DNA of 64,000 bases from Opitutus sp. (lineage in GTDB: Bacteria > Verrucomicrobiota > Verrucomicrobiia > Opitutales > Opitutaceae), in contig JANPZY010000001.1 in the NCBI GenBank assembly GCA_024707325.1, forward strand, positions 2,418,501 to 2,482,500. The letters are read 5' to 3'. Positions within the stretch are counted from its first letter, which is position 1, and each line of letters begins with the position of its first letter. Positions 36,922 to 48,948 of this stretch are shown piece by piece. Both the position numbers and the translations under genes were made by a program. The notes beneath the pieces were generated by a model, which was given only the letters and a program-made list of their open reading frames with translations, made no database searches and had not been told where the DNA came from.

Positions 36922-36974
36922 CGGTTGGCGCGGATTTTCGTGGCTGCGGGAGTTTTTCCGGTAAGCGTGGTGCT

Positions 36975-38141
36975 GTGTCTTTCCCGCCTTCGCTAAAACT
37001 TAAAGCCAACGCCAAGCCCCGTGTCCTCGCCGGACACCCGTGGGTGTTTGCCAACGAAGTCGAGGCGCTTCTGCCGCCCGAGCATGACGGCAGCGTGGTG
37101 GATTGCCGGGACCGCACGGGCCGCTTCATCGGCAGCGGCATCTACAATTCGAAATCGCAGATCGTGTGGCGCCGTCTCAGCCGCGATCGCGTGGAACTCG
37201 ATCAAGGCTTTCTGCGCGGCGCCATCCAACGCGCGATCGCACGTCGCACGCCCGCCTCATGCCGCCGCCTGATCTGGTCGGAGTCCGACGATCTGCCGGG
37301 CGTGGTCGTCGATCAGTTTGGCGACGCTCTCGTGGTGCAGGTGCAAACGCTCGCGATGGAGCAGCGCTCGAGCTTGCTGAGCGATCTTCTCGCCGAACAG
37401 CTCTCGCCCGCGGAGATCATTTTCCGCAACGACGCCAGCATTCGCCGGCTTGAGGGCTTGCCGATCGAAACGCACACGCGCTCGGGCCGCGCTTGGGAAC
37501 CGCGCTGGGTGAACATCGACGGCTTCGACTACTGGCTCGATCTGCAGAACGGCCAAAAAACCGGATTCTATCTCGACCAGCGCCGACAACACGCCGCCGT
37601 GGCGAAATACTGCGTCGGCAAGCGCGTGCTCGATGCCTTCTGCAATCAAGGCGCCTTCGCGCTCCACGCAGCTCGCGCAGGGGCGAAGGAAGTGCTCGGA
37701 CTCGACAGCGCGGATGACGCGATCGTGCAGGCGCGAAAAAATGCCGAACGCAACGGCGTGCGGGCTGCGTTCCAAACGGTAAATGTCTTCGACTGGCTCA
37801 ATGACCCCGTGCGTGCCGACGAGCCGCGGTGGGATGTGATCGTGCTCGATCCGCCGCCCTTCGCGAAATCGAAGAGTGCGCTCGAAGGCGCGCTCCGCGG
37901 CTACAAGGAAATCAATCTCCGCGCGCTCCAGCGTCTCGCGCCCGGCGGTGTGCTTGCCACCTACACCTGCTCGCACCACATGCACGACGAAGAACTCCGC
38001 AGCGTGCTCGCGCAGGCCGCGGTCGACGCGAAACGCAAGGTGCGGATCGTCGAGTTCTGTCACCAACCCGAGGATCATCCCGTGCTAGTGACGATGCCCG
38101 AGAGCGAATACCTCCGCGGCTACATCGTCCGCGTAGAGTGA
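36975..38141 (+). CDS. RlmI-like class I rRNA methyltransferase
   Basis: This 388-residue enzyme has an N-terminal PUA-like domain (AGHPWVFANEVEAL near residue 18), a middle EEHEE-like domain and a SAM-binding domain with VLDAFCNQGAFALHAARAGA near 220, GLDSADDAI and VLDPPPFAKSK near 288. The DPPPFAKSK motif is that of the RlmI family, which makes 5-methylcytosine in 23S rRNA. The start chosen is the GTG at 36975; upstream extensions lack homology and overlap the small gene. Its exact target base is not proven. Confidence 0.9.
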   Translation: MSFPPSLKLKANAKPRVLAGHPWVFANEVEALLPPEHDGSVVDCRDRTGRFIGSGIYNSKSQIVWRRLSRDRVELDQGFLRGAIQRAIARRTPASCRRLIWSESDDLPGVVVDQFGDALVVQVQTLAMEQRSSLLSDLLAEQLSPAEIIFRNDASIRRLEGLPIETHTRSGRAWEPRWVNIDGFDYWLDLQNGQKTGFYLDQRRQHAAVAKYCVGKRVLDAFCNQGAFALHAARAGAKEVLGLDSADDAIVQARKNAERNGVRAAFQTVNVFDWLNDPVRADEPRWDVIVLDPPPFAKSKSALEGALRGYKEINLRALQRLAPGGVLATYTCSHHMHDEELRSVLAQAAVDAKRKVRIVEFCHQPEDHPVLVTMPESEYLRGYIVRVE

Positions 38142-38186
38142 GCACAACGAAGAGCTCGCGAGAAAAGTAGCAAGAGGCTAGGGCAA

Positions 38187-38271
38187 GGTGGAGCCCGACG
38201 TCCCCGTCGGGCTTTTCTGGTTTTTCATGCAGCGTCAGTCCAACAGCCCGGCAGGGACGCCGGGCTCCACC
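38187..38271. repeat. Composite GC-rich palindrome (REP/BIME-like) after the methyltransferase
   Basis: The outer arms GGTGGAGCCCG (38187-38197) and CGGGCTCCACC (38261-38271) are perfect complements. Each is also part of a smaller hairpin: AGCCCGACG/CGTCGGGCT (38192-38213, followed by TTTTCTGGTTTTT) and AGCCCGGC/GCCGGGCT (38245-38266). The first could end the methyltransferase transcript. Confidence 0.85.
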
Positions 38272-38448
38272 CGGAAATAGATGGGGACGCGACGCCTTCG
38301 TCGCGTCAATGCGCTCACGACCGCGGTGAGGCCGTCGGGCTCTACCGTCTGCTGCTCATGGCATGGTTCCGCGGTTCCGCTCTTCCGCGGCTCCGCGGTT
38401 CTTCACCGGCACGGCTATTCCGTGCTTCCGTGATTCGCTCCGGATCGC
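38272..38448. other. Rest of the spacer between the convergent genes
   Basis: No gene is seen. It holds a short GACGCGACG/CGTCGCGTC hairpin near 38288-38310 and TTCCGCGG/TTCCGTG direct repeats near 38358-38430 like those before obgE. Confidence 0.5.
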
Positions 38449-39045
38449 TCAGCGCTCGGTCATCTCCAGCTCGCGACGCATCTTTTTGATGTCGTCGATG
38501 TATTTCTGAAGGGCCTCTTTCTCCTCTTTCGAAGTGGTCTTGGCTTTCGCTTCGACGAGGTCCTTTTCGAACTCGAGCAGGTAAACGCGCTCTTTGGCGA
38601 TCTGCTTCCGGTATTGTCGCGTGCGGCCGCCGAAAATGGAGAACGAGCGCTTTTCGTCGTTCAGCGCGTCGTCGAAATCGTTGGGTTCGAGCTCCTCTTT
38701 TTCTTCGGCGATCTGCTTCTCGTATTTTTGCAGCACCTTATCGAGCTCGGTGAATTTGCGGCTGCGCAGCTCGACGCGCGGGAGCATGACCGGCGCGCCC
38801 GGCTCAACCTCATCCGAGGATTCGTCGGTCTCCTCTTCGGCCTCGTCGTCCGATGCTTCGCTTTCGTCGTTCGTCTTGGTCTCCGCGGGCGGGGGCGGCT
38901 GGTCCTTCTGCTTCTGCGCGTCTTCCGCGATCCTGGCGCGCATCTCTTCCTTCACGCTGGAGTCCGCGCGCACGAACGGCGCGACGGAGAAACCGAGAAC
39001 AAGCAGGAACGCGACGGCGAGGGCGGGGCGGCGGGAGAAACGCAT
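38449..39045 (-). CDS. Secreted coiled-coil protein, acidic, unknown function
   Basis: The 198-residue product starts with a signal peptide (RRPALAVAFLLVLGFSVAP). A low-complexity acidic stretch rich in Glu, Asp and Ser lies at about residues 45-75. The C-terminal 120 residues are highly charged and helical (KYEKQIAEEKEELEPNDFDD), probably a coiled coil. I do not recognise a family. The start at 39045 was chosen over one further upstream because it begins the signal. It lies downstream of eno behind a terminator. Confidence 0.75.
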   Translation of the reverse strand: MRFSRRPALAVAFLLVLGFSVAPFVRADSSVKEEMRARIAEDAQKQKDQPPPPAETKTNDESEASDDEAEEETDESSDEVEPGAPVMLPRVELRSRKFTELDKVLQKYEKQIAEEKEELEPNDFDDALNDEKRSFSIFGGRTRQYRKQIAKERVYLLEFEKDLVEAKAKTTSKEEKEALQKYIDDIKKMRRELEMTER

Positions 39046-39167
39046 GACGAAGTTTCGCGGGAGAGTAGGCGGCGTCGGAGGTGAGTCGAGGCGATTGCTG
39101 ACGCCCGGTGTGCAGCGTTTGTTGCCCAAAGATTTCCGCGGCGTGTCGTGGCCGATGAGGCAAAGAA

Positions 39168-39193
39168 AAAGGCCGGGCTTTGCAGCCCGGCCT
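39168..39193 (-). terminator. Rho-independent terminator after eno
   Basis: An 11-bp stem (AAGGCCGGGCT with AGCCCGGCCTT, 4-base loop) is followed, on the - strand, by TTTCTTT. It lies 26 bases after the eno stop. Confidence 0.9.
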
Positions 39194-39218
39194 TGGAGAG
39201 AGAAACGCAGCGCGCGGC

Positions 39219-41665
<2,447 letters not shown>

Positions 41666-41782
41666 TCCGCAGACCACCAAATTTTTCCCCGCGATAGAAG
41701 CAAACCAAAAGCCGGTGAACGCCCGCGGTCCTCGGCCCATTTCGGTTTGCCTTGGTAAAACCCACTCGCACGCTTCCGAGCC

Positions 41783-42205
41783 ATGAAGCCTGCTGAAGCC
41801 GCTCCAGCCACTCAGCCCCGCAAGGATACCGTCCTGATCATCGACGACGAGAAGCCCCTGTTGGACGTATTCGAGGCCGCATTGTCCCCGTTTTTCGAAG
41901 TCACCAAGGCTACGTCCGCGCGCGAGGCGGAGTTCATTTTGCACAAAAAGGAATTCAAAGTCGTGATCGCCGATCACCTGATGCCCGGCGGCAACGGCAT
42001 GAGCTTCCTCGTCCGCGCGCGCGAAGACTATCCGCACATGCAGCGCATCCTCGTGACCGGTTACATGAAACCGGAAATGCTCATGCGCAGCGTCAACGAA
42101 GCCGCGCTCTTCCGCTATCTGTTGAAGCCGGTCTCGCTGCCCGAACTCGTCAAAGTCGTGCAAGACGCCGCCAAGGCTCACGACGTGAGCCTCACCTCGC
42201 ACTGA
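41783..42205 (+). CDS. Single-domain response regulator
   Basis: The 140-residue product has a short Pro-rich lead and one receiver domain: VLIIDDEKPLLDVFEAAL (acidic pair near residue 21), a phosphorylatable Asp in VVIADHLMPGGNG near 62, and the conserved Lys in FRYLLKPVSLPEL near 115. There is no output domain. It could be part of a phosphorelay, or control by protein contact. No kinase is adjacent. Its stop codon lies at the head of array D. Confidence 0.92.
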   Translation: MKPAEAAPATQPRKDTVLIIDDEKPLLDVFEAALSPFFEVTKATSAREAEFILHKKEFKVVIADHLMPGGNGMSFLVRAREDYPHMQRILVTGYMKPEMLMRSVNEAALFRYLLKPVSLPELVKVVQDAAKAHDVSLTSH

Positions 42206-42284
42206 GTCGAGCCGCACCGAGGCTCGACGCGGTCCGCACCTTGGCGCGACATGGGACGGACTTTGGCGCGACCCGGCCGCACGG
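42198..42284 (+). repeat. 11/22-bp tandem array D, at the response regulator stop
   Basis: Units begin at 42213, 42235 and 42257 after a partial one over the stop codon (42203-42205). Cores include GTCGAGCC, GGCTCGAC, GTCCGCAC and GGCGCGAC at 11-base steps. Positions 42285-42385 that follow hold a GC-rich partial palindrome and no gene, up to the uvrA stop. Confidence 0.82.
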
Positions 42285-42385
42285 TGGCTTGAGGTAGGGC
42301 GAGGCGTCCCCGCCGAGCCGGGTTTTCGCCTCTGCCGCCGCGCTCCGCATCGACTCGCCGGGGCCGGATCGCCCTGCCTTTCGCT

Positions 42386-45300
42386 TTATCCGCGTTTTAG
42401 TTTCTTCCGCAGATACGGCGCGGTAGGGCTCGATTTCACTTTGAGCAAACCGGCGAGTTCGCCTTGGTAAAGCAGTTCGCCGCCGTCGGGTCCACCGACA
42501 GGACCAAGTTCGATGAGGTAATCGGCCTCCGCGAGCAGATCGAGATGGTGCTCGATCACCACGACCGTGTGCCCTTGATCCACAAGCGAGTGGAGCACGC
42601 GGATGAGTTTTTCGCAGTCGCTCAGATGCAGGCCGATCGTCGGCTCTTCGAGTAGATAGAGATTCTTCGGCTGCTGACCGCGGCTGCGTTCGCGATAGGA
42701 GGCGAGTCCGTGCGAGAGTTCGGTCACAAGTTTGAGACGCTGCGCCTCGCCGCCGCTCAGCGTGGGCGAACTTTGTCCGAGCGTGAGGTAGCCGAGCCCG
42801 CAATCGACCATGAGCTGGCACACCTGCGAGAGCTGCGAATGGAAGTCGAAGAACTGCGCGGCCTCCTCGAACGTGAGTTGCAACACCTGGCCGATGTTTT
42901 TGCCCTTCCACGTGACGTCGGCGAGATCCGGACTGTAGCGCGAACCGCGGCAATCGTCGCACGGAAGAAACGTATCGGGCATGAACGCCATCTCGAGCTT
43001 CACGCGGCCCGCGCCTTCGCACGTCGGGCAGCGTCCGCCGGCCGTGTTGAAGGAGAAGCGTCCGGCGGTGTATCCACGAATCTTGGACTCGGGCAGCGAC
43101 GCGAAAAACTGCCGGATGAGATCGAAGATGCCGAGATACGTCGCCGGCGTGGAACGGGGCGTTTTTCCGATCGGCGATTGATCGACCTCGATGACGGATT
43201 TGAAACCGTTGAAGCCGCGGAGTTCGCCAAAGGGAACCGCGGCGCCTTCCGTCGTGAAACCTGAGCTCTTCACGAACTCGCGACCGGTGAGTTTTGTTTT
43301 CTTCTGCTTCAGCGCGAACGCGACGGCAGGGTGGAGCAGATCGCGGAAGAGCGTGGATTTTCCCGCGCCGCTCGGGCCCGCAACCATCACGAGCCGGCCG
43401 TGCGGGATACGCAGATCGAAGCCTTTGAGATTGCGGAACGACGCCGCGGTGAGCGTCAGGGCATTTTCGATTTTTGATTTTCGATTTTCGATTGGGCGAT
43501 ACTCGCCGCGGAGCGGGTGCGCGATGCCTTTGCTGAGGAAGAGACCGGTGAGCGAACGATCGCTCCGCTTGATCTCGGCGGGCGTGCCGTTGGCGAGCAC
43601 TTCGCCGCCGTGCACGCCCGCCGCCGGTCCGAGGTCGATGATGCGATCCGCACGCTCCATGAGTTCGTCGTCGTGCTCGACGACGAGGAGCGTGTTTCCC
43701 TTGGCGCGCAGCGCCTGGAGCGTGTCGATGAGCCGGTCGTTGTCGCGCGCGTGCAGACCGATGCTCGGTTCGTCGAGCACGTAGAGCACGCCGGCTAGAT
43801 TGGTGCCGAGTTGCGCGGCGAGTCGGATGCGCTGCGCCTCGCCGCCGGAAAGCGTGTCGGTCGGGCGATCGAGCGAGAGATAACCGAGGCCAACGTGATC
43901 GAGGAATTTCAGCCGCTCTTCGATCTGCGGCACGATGTCCTGCGTGATGAGCCGGCCGCGTTCGTCGAGATCGAGCTGACGCAGATGCGCGAGCAGTTGC
44001 GCAGGCGTGGATGAAAGCAGTTGCGGCAGCGAAAGCGGTGGTTGTTTGCCGCGAAAGTGGAGCTTCACCGCGCGCGAGACGCGGTTGAGGCGCGCGCCGT
44101 GGCATTCGGGGCAGGGTGTGCCCTCGTCCGAAAGATCGTCGGACGAATCAACGCCGAACTCGCGCAGGCGCGCGGCGGGATCGTTGTCATCGTCGTCGTC
44201 GCCCATCTCGAGCATCCACGGAAACACGCGACCATGTCCGCGACACGTCGGGCACCAGCCACGTGGCGAGTTGAAAGAAAAGTCCTTGGGATCGAGTTCG
44301 GAAAACGACTCGCCCGTCTCGATGTCCGTGCGCGTGGTGGAGAACCACGAGAGGATTTCGTTTTGCGGTGTGAGCAGGAAGCACGCGCCTTTGCCGAGCT
44401 TCAGCGCGGTCTCGAGTGTGGTGGATAGCTTCGGGAGCGGCGAGTTGGGCGACGGCTTCAGATCGGCGACGACGACCTCGATGTCGTGTTCGCGGTAGCG
44501 GTCGAGTTTTTGAAACGCATCGACCGGCACGAGCTGGCCGTCGGCGCGCATGAGCTTGTATCCCTGTTTTGCGATCCAGGTGGCGATCGGCTGGTGGTGG
44601 CCCTTGCGACCGCGGATCAGCGGCGCGCAGAGATAGAGGTGACGCGCGCGTTTCGCTTTCGGCGAGGCGAGCACACGATCGAGCAGTTTCTTCAACTGGC
44701 CCATCGAGAGCGGCGTCACCGGTTTGTCGGTATCGGGGTGATGCTGGATGCCGAGCCGCGCGTAGAGCAGGCGCAGGTATTGCGCGACCTCGGTGATCGT
44801 CGCGACGGTCGATTTGCGTGAGCCGCGCGTGACGCGTTGTTCGATCGCAACCGTCGGCGGAATGCCCGTGAGCCGGTCAACCGCGGGGCGGGGCAGTTGC
44901 TCGACGAACTGCCGCGCGTAAGGCGACATCGACTCCATGAAACGTCGCTGGCCCTCCGCGAACACGATGTCGAACGCGAGCGTGGATTTGCCCGAACCGG
45001 AGACGCCTGTGACCACCGACAACTCGCGATGCGGGATCGTGAGCGAGAGGTTTTTCAGGTTGTTCTCGCGTGCCCCGACGATCTCCAACTGCGGAGTGCT
45101 GAGTGCGGATTGCGGAATGGCCGAATAATCGGCGGGCGGTTCAGCGGCGAGGAGTCCGAAGTCCGCAGTCCGCACTCCGCATTCCTCCAGCGCAGCGCGG
45201 AGGAAGGGCGAGGTGGCGGTGTCGGCGGTCGCGACGAGTTCGGGCGGACCTTCGGCGACGATACGGCCGCCGTTCGCGCCGGCATCGGGACCAATCTCGA

Positions 45301-48100
45301 TCAACCAGTCGGCGGATTTGAGCACGTCGAGATTGTGCTCGATCACGACGACGCTGTGGCCGCGATCGACGAGCTGCTGGAGCACTTGGAGCAGCCGTTT
45401 GACGTCGTGGCGGTGCAGCCCGGTCGTCGGTTCATCGAGAAGGAGAAGCGCAGATTTGGTTTCTGGTTCAGAGCCTCGCGTGGATTGGCCGGCGGAGCTG
45501 CTGAGATAGCGGACGAGTTTCAGGCGCTGGGATTCGCCGCCGCTGAGCGTGTTGAGCGGTTGTCCGAGCGTAAGGTAACCCAGACCCACGGAATCGAGCG
45601 TGGACAACCGGTGCCGAATCGACGGGTGCTCGGCGAAGAGCGGCAACGCATCGGTGACGGACGTCGCGAGCAGGTCTGCGACGGAGCGACCGTTCCACTC
45701 AATCGCGAGCACCTCGGGTTTGAAGCGTCGGCCTTCGCAAACCGGGCAGGGCACGAAGACGTCCGAGAGGAACTGCATCTCCACGCGTTCGGCGCCGAGG
45801 CCCTGGCAGTGATCGCAACGGCCCTCGCCGCTGTTGAACGAAAAACTCGACGCGCTGAAACCGGCGGCCTGCGCGGCCGGTGTGCTCGCGTAGAACTCGC
45901 GGATGAGATCCCACGCTTCGGTGTAGAGCGCCGGATTTGAGCGCGGCGTGCGCGAGAGTGGCGACTGGTCCACGAGGACGATCTCGGAAAACTCCAGATC
46001 GCTGTGAACGCGCTCGATCGTCGCAGGGTCTTCGGCGAACTGGTGACGCGCGGCGAGCAGGCCCTGGTGAATGACGTGATCGAGCAGCGTGGATTTGCCG
46101 GAGCCGGAAACGCCGCTGAGACACACGAAGCGCTGAAGCGGCACGCGCACGGTGAGATTGCGGACGTTGTGCTTTGACGCGTTCTCGTAGATCAGCGACG
46201 GTGTGCGAGCGTCCACCGGGCGACGCTGCTCGGGCGTTTCGATTGATTCACGTCCGGAGAAATACGCGCCCGTGATGCTGCCTTTCGCGCGGAGCATTTG
46301 CGCAACCGTGCCTTCAAAAACGATACGGCCACCGCGGTTGCCCGGCTCGGGGCCGACTTCGATGACGTGATCGGCGGCGCGGATCATTGCTTCGTCGTGC
46401 TCGACGACGACGACCGTGTTTCCCGCATCGGTGAGCGTGCGAATGATTCCGATGAGCCGGTCGATATCGCGCGGGTGCAGGCCGACGCTCGGCTCGTCGA
46501 GCACGAACAACGTGTCCACGAGCGAGGTGCCGAGGCAGCTCGTGAGATTCACGCGCTCGACCTCGCCACCCGAGAGCGTGCGCGATTGTCGATCAAGCGT
46601 GAGATAACCCAGCCCGACCTGCTCAAGATAACGCAACCGCGTGCGAATCGCCTCCAGTGCGATCGACGCGGAATGATCCGCGTCCTCCGCCGCAACTCCG
46701 AGGTTACTTTGCTCGATACGACGCAGAAGATCGGAGACGGGAAGCTGGTAGAGATCGGGGAGCGTGTGGCTCTGCCATTTCCAGCAAAGCGATTCGGGTT
46801 GGAGCCGCGTGCCGCCGCATTCGGGACAGGGATTGTAGGCGCGGTAGCGCGAGAGGAAGACGCGCACGTGCATCTTGTAGGTGTTCTTCTCGAGCCAGCG
46901 GAAGAAACCTTTCACCCCATACCAATACTGCGGCCAGGTCTTGCCGTTTTCCTCTCCGTAGCCGGGCTCGCCATCGATGATGAACGCCTGCTGCTCGGGC
47001 GTGAGCGACGCGAAGGGAACGTTGGTCGGGATCTTCTTCTTCCGCGTCCAAACGTAGAGGTCCTTCTTCGACTCGCCGTAGATTTCGCTTTCCCAGCACT
47101 TGATCGCGCCAGCGTCGAGCGAGAGCGACTGGTCGGGCACGGCGAGACGGTAATCGATGTCGATCACGCGACCGAAACCGCGGCATTTGGGGCACGCGCC
47201 GAGCGGGGAGTTAAATGAAAACAACGCCGGCGTCGCGGCGCGAAACGTGCGTCCCGTCTTCGGCGAATGCAGGCCGCGCGAGTAGTGTCCGATTTCGCGT
47301 AATGTATCCGCTGCATAAATACGCACTTCGCCGTGGCCAAAGTGCATCGCGGTCTCGACCGCTTCGAGAAAGCGCGCGCGCTGGTCCGCTGCGACCGTGA
47401 GCCGGTCCTGCGCGACGATCACGTGCGACGTGTTGGAAAGTTGCGCGTTGAGCGCCTCCGCGCCGAGCGCGAGCAGATCATCGATGCGCTGCACGCCGAA
47501 GCCGCCTTCGACCGACGGCACGAGCAGGCGCACGTAGGACTGACCTTTGAGATTCTGAATGATCTCCAGCCACGTGAGATTGTCCGGACGTGTGACCTGA
47601 AAGCCGATCACGAGCGTCTTCCCGGCCTGCGAGGCCTGCGTCTTTTCCCAAATGCTCAGCGGAGAATCGTCTTCGACTTTTTCACCGGTGGCGGGATCGA
47701 AGCACTCGGCCACGTGGCTGAACCAGACTTTGAAGTAGTCCGTCAGCTCCGTCATCGTGCCCACGGTCGAGCGCGAGGTTTTGACCGTGTTGGTCTGCTC
47801 GATCGCGATCGATGGACGGATGTTTTCGATCGAGTCGACCTTGGGCTTGTCGAGCAGGTCGAGAAACTGGCGTGTGTAGGCGGAAAACGTTTCGACGTAG
47901 CGGCGCTGTCCCTCCGCGTGCAACGTGTCGAACACGAGCGACGATTTACCCGCGCCACTGAGGCCGGTGACGACGATGTAGCGGCCGAGCGGCAGATCGA
48001 GATCGAAGCCCTTCAGGTTGTTCTGACGCACACCGCGCAGGCGGATGCATTCGGGCTTGGAGCGGGAAACAGTTTTCGAGCGGGACGAGACCACAGCCAC
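42386..48100 (-). CDS. uvrA: Double-length UvrA, excinuclease ABC subunit A
   Basis: UvrA finds bulky DNA lesions and loads UvrB. This 1,904-residue protein is a tandem duplication of the usual 940-residue UvrA. It has four ABC modules with Walker A loops GLSGAGKSS (near 46), GVSGSGKST (near 662), GVSGSGKST (near 1030) and GPSGAGKST (near 1572), and four signature motifs of the LSGGE type. Zinc-finger pairs (CPKC, CDHC/CPVC, CPTC/CPEC and CPTC/CDDC) are also duplicated. Such double UvrA proteins are known from chlamydiae and relatives. Two palindromic repeats lie in frame within it. The start is a GTG, 71 bases downstream of the DeoR-type gene. Confidence 0.95.
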   Translation of the reverse strand: MAVVSSRSKTVSRSKPECIRLRGVRQNNLKGFDLDLPLGRYIVVTGLSGAGKSSLVFDTLHAEGQRRYVETFSAYTRQFLDLLDKPKVDSIENIRPSIAIEQTNTVKTSRSTVGTMTELTDYFKVWFSHVAECFDPATGEKVEDDSPLSIWEKTQASQAGKTLVIGFQVTRPDNLTWLEIIQNLKGQSYVRLLVPSVEGGFGVQRIDDLLALGAEALNAQLSNTSHVIVAQDRLTVAADQRARFLEAVETAMHFGHGEVRIYAADTLREIGHYSRGLHSPKTGRTFRAATPALFSFNSPLGACPKCRGFGRVIDIDYRLAVPDQSLSLDAGAIKCWESEIYGESKKDLYVWTRKKKIPTNVPFASLTPEQQAFIIDGEPGYGEENGKTWPQYWYGVKGFFRWLEKNTYKMHVRVFLSRYRAYNPCPECGGTRLQPESLCWKWQSHTLPDLYQLPVSDLLRRIEQSNLGVAAEDADHSASIALEAIRTRLRYLEQVGLGYLTLDRQSRTLSGGEVERVNLTSCLGTSLVDTLFVLDEPSVGLHPRDIDRLIGIIRTLTDAGNTVVVVEHDEAMIRAADHVIEVGPEPGNRGGRIVFEGTVAQMLRAKGSITGAYFSGRESIETPEQRRPVDARTPSLIYENASKHNVRNLTVRVPLQRFVCLSGVSGSGKSTLLDHVIHQGLLAARHQFAEDPATIERVHSDLEFSEIVLVDQSPLSRTPRSNPALYTEAWDLIREFYASTPAAQAAGFSASSFSFNSGEGRCDHCQGLGAERVEMQFLSDVFVPCPVCEGRRFKPEVLAIEWNGRSVADLLATSVTDALPLFAEHPSIRHRLSTLDSVGLGYLTLGQPLNTLSGGESQRLKLVRYLSSSAGQSTRGSEPETKSALLLLDEPTTGLHRHDVKRLLQVLQQLVDRGHSVVVIEHNLDVLKSADWLIEIGPDAGANGGRIVAEGPPELVATADTATSPFLRAALEECGVRTADFGLLAAEPPADYSAIPQSALSTPQLEIVGARENNLKNLSLTIPHRELSVVTGVSGSGKSTLAFDIVFAEGQRRFMESMSPYARQFVEQLPRPAVDRLTGIPPTVAIEQRVTRGSRKSTVATITEVAQYLRLLYARLGIQHHPDTDKPVTPLSMGQLKKLLDRVLASPKAKRARHLYLCAPLIRGRKGHHQPIATWIAKQGYKLMRADGQLVPVDAFQKLDRYREHDIEVVVADLKPSPNSPLPKLSTTLETALKLGKGACFLLTPQNEILSWFSTTRTDIETGESFSELDPKDFSFNSPRGWCPTCRGHGRVFPWMLEMGDDDDDNDPAARLREFGVDSSDDLSDEGTPCPECHGARLNRVSRAVKLHFRGKQPPLSLPQLLSSTPAQLLAHLRQLDLDERGRLITQDIVPQIEERLKFLDHVGLGYLSLDRPTDTLSGGEAQRIRLAAQLGTNLAGVLYVLDEPSIGLHARDNDRLIDTLQALRAKGNTLLVVEHDDELMERADRIIDLGPAAGVHGGEVLANGTPAEIKRSDRSLTGLFLSKGIAHPLRGEYRPIENRKSKIENALTLTAASFRNLKGFDLRIPHGRLVMVAGPSGAGKSTLFRDLLHPAVAFALKQKKTKLTGREFVKSSGFTTEGAAVPFGELRGFNGFKSVIEVDQSPIGKTPRSTPATYLGIFDLIRQFFASLPESKIRGYTAGRFSFNTAGGRCPTCEGAGRVKLEMAFMPDTFLPCDDCRGSRYSPDLADVTWKGKNIGQVLQLTFEEAAQFFDFHSQLSQVCQLMVDCGLGYLTLGQSSPTLSGGEAQRLKLVTELSHGLASYRERSRGQQPKNLYLLEEPTIGLHLSDCEKLIRVLHSLVDQGHTVVVIEHHLDLLAEADYLIELGPVGGPDGGELLYQGELAGLLKVKSSPTAPYLRKKLKRG
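43462..43495. repeat. Half copy of the GATTTTC palindrome inside uvrA
   Basis: An AT-rich run built of GATTTTC repeats is followed by GGGCGATACTCGCC, matching one arm and the centre (GGCGCTACGCGCC) of the element at 10323-10434. It encodes the UvrA stretch [12 protein letters not shown] near residue 1540, just before the fourth ABC module. Confidence 0.8.
45086..45185. repeat. GCGGAGTG-type palindromic element inside uvrA
   Basis: Left part 45086-45120 (TGCGGAGTGCTGAGTGCGG) faces right part 45153-45185 (GTCCGCAGTCCGCACTCCGC), an imperfect inverted repeat. It is translated in frame as about 33 residues (near 973-1005), in the linker joining the two UvrA halves. The same family lies in mnmA. 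Confidence 0.85.
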
Positions 48101-48171
48101 TCACGAAGAGAATGCGGCGCGGGAACGCAACTCGGCGCTGGGCGGACGCGGGCGCTGCTGACAGGACGCTG

Positions 48172-48948
48172 TCAGGAGCGGGCGGCCTTCGCCAACGTGA
48201 GCTTCGCTCCGGCGTTCTGAATCGCACGCGTCACCGCGGGAGCGGGTTTGGTGTCGGTCACGATGGTGAAGCGCGACTCAAACGGCGTGACGAGACTGAG
48301 CGCCTTGCGACCGAACTTGGTGCGGTCGAGCACGAAGACGATGCGCTCGGCGGAGGCGATCATCTTGCGCTGAGCGGCGGCGATGAGCGTGTTGTGACTC
48401 CATACGCCCTGTTCGGTGATGCCCGCGCCACCGACGATCGCGAGGTCGGCGTGGACTTGGGAAAACGACTCCTCGCAAAGCGGCCCGACGAGCGTGCCGA
48501 GTTTGCGGTAGAGATTGCCGCCGGTGACGGTCGTTTCGGTCCCGCCGATATCGCTGAAGAGACTCGCGACGGGCAGCGAGTTGGTGATCACCTGCAATGG
48601 CTTGTCGGTGAGATGTCGCGCGACCGCATAAGTTGTGCTGCCGCCGTCGAGGATGACCGTCATCCCTTCGTCCACCTGATCGGCGACGAGACGACCGATG
48701 GCGAACTTCTCGTCGGCGTTCATGCGATCGCGGGCGGCGAAATCGTATTCCTGCGCGAGCGCGTCGGTTTCGATCAGCGAAGCGCCGCCATGATGACGAC
48801 GAACCACGCCCTTTTTCTCCAACACATCGAGCGCGCGACGCACGGTCGACAGCGACGCGTCGAAGCGATCAGCGAGCGTGCGCAGCTCCGCGTAATGGTG
48901 CTCGCGGATGAAACGTTCGACGAGATCGAGGCGCTGCTTGTTGGTCAT
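48172..48948 (-). CDS. DeoR/GlpR-family transcription regulator
   Basis: The 258-residue product has the N-terminal helix-turn-helix (QRLDLVERFIREHHYAELRT, then SLSTVRRALDVLEKKGVVRR) and a C-terminal sugar-phosphate sensor domain with ILDGGSTTYAVARHL and NSLPVASLF. This family usually represses sugar catabolism genes in response to sugar phosphates. The ATG overlaps the stop of the upstream glycosyltransferase (ATGA), so it is co-transcribed with it, and it precedes uvrA. A target operon is not obvious. Confidence 0.93.
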   Translation of the reverse strand: MTNKQRLDLVERFIREHHYAELRTLADRFDASLSTVRRALDVLEKKGVVRRHHGGASLIETDALAQEYDFAARDRMNADEKFAIGRLVADQVDEGMTVILDGGSTTYAVARHLTDKPLQVITNSLPVASLFSDIGGTETTVTGGNLYRKLGTLVGPLCEESFSQVHADLAIVGGAGITEQGVWSHNTLIAAAQRKMIASAERIVFVLDRTKFGRKALSLVTPFESRFTIVTDTKPAPAVTRAIQNAGAKLTLAKAARS

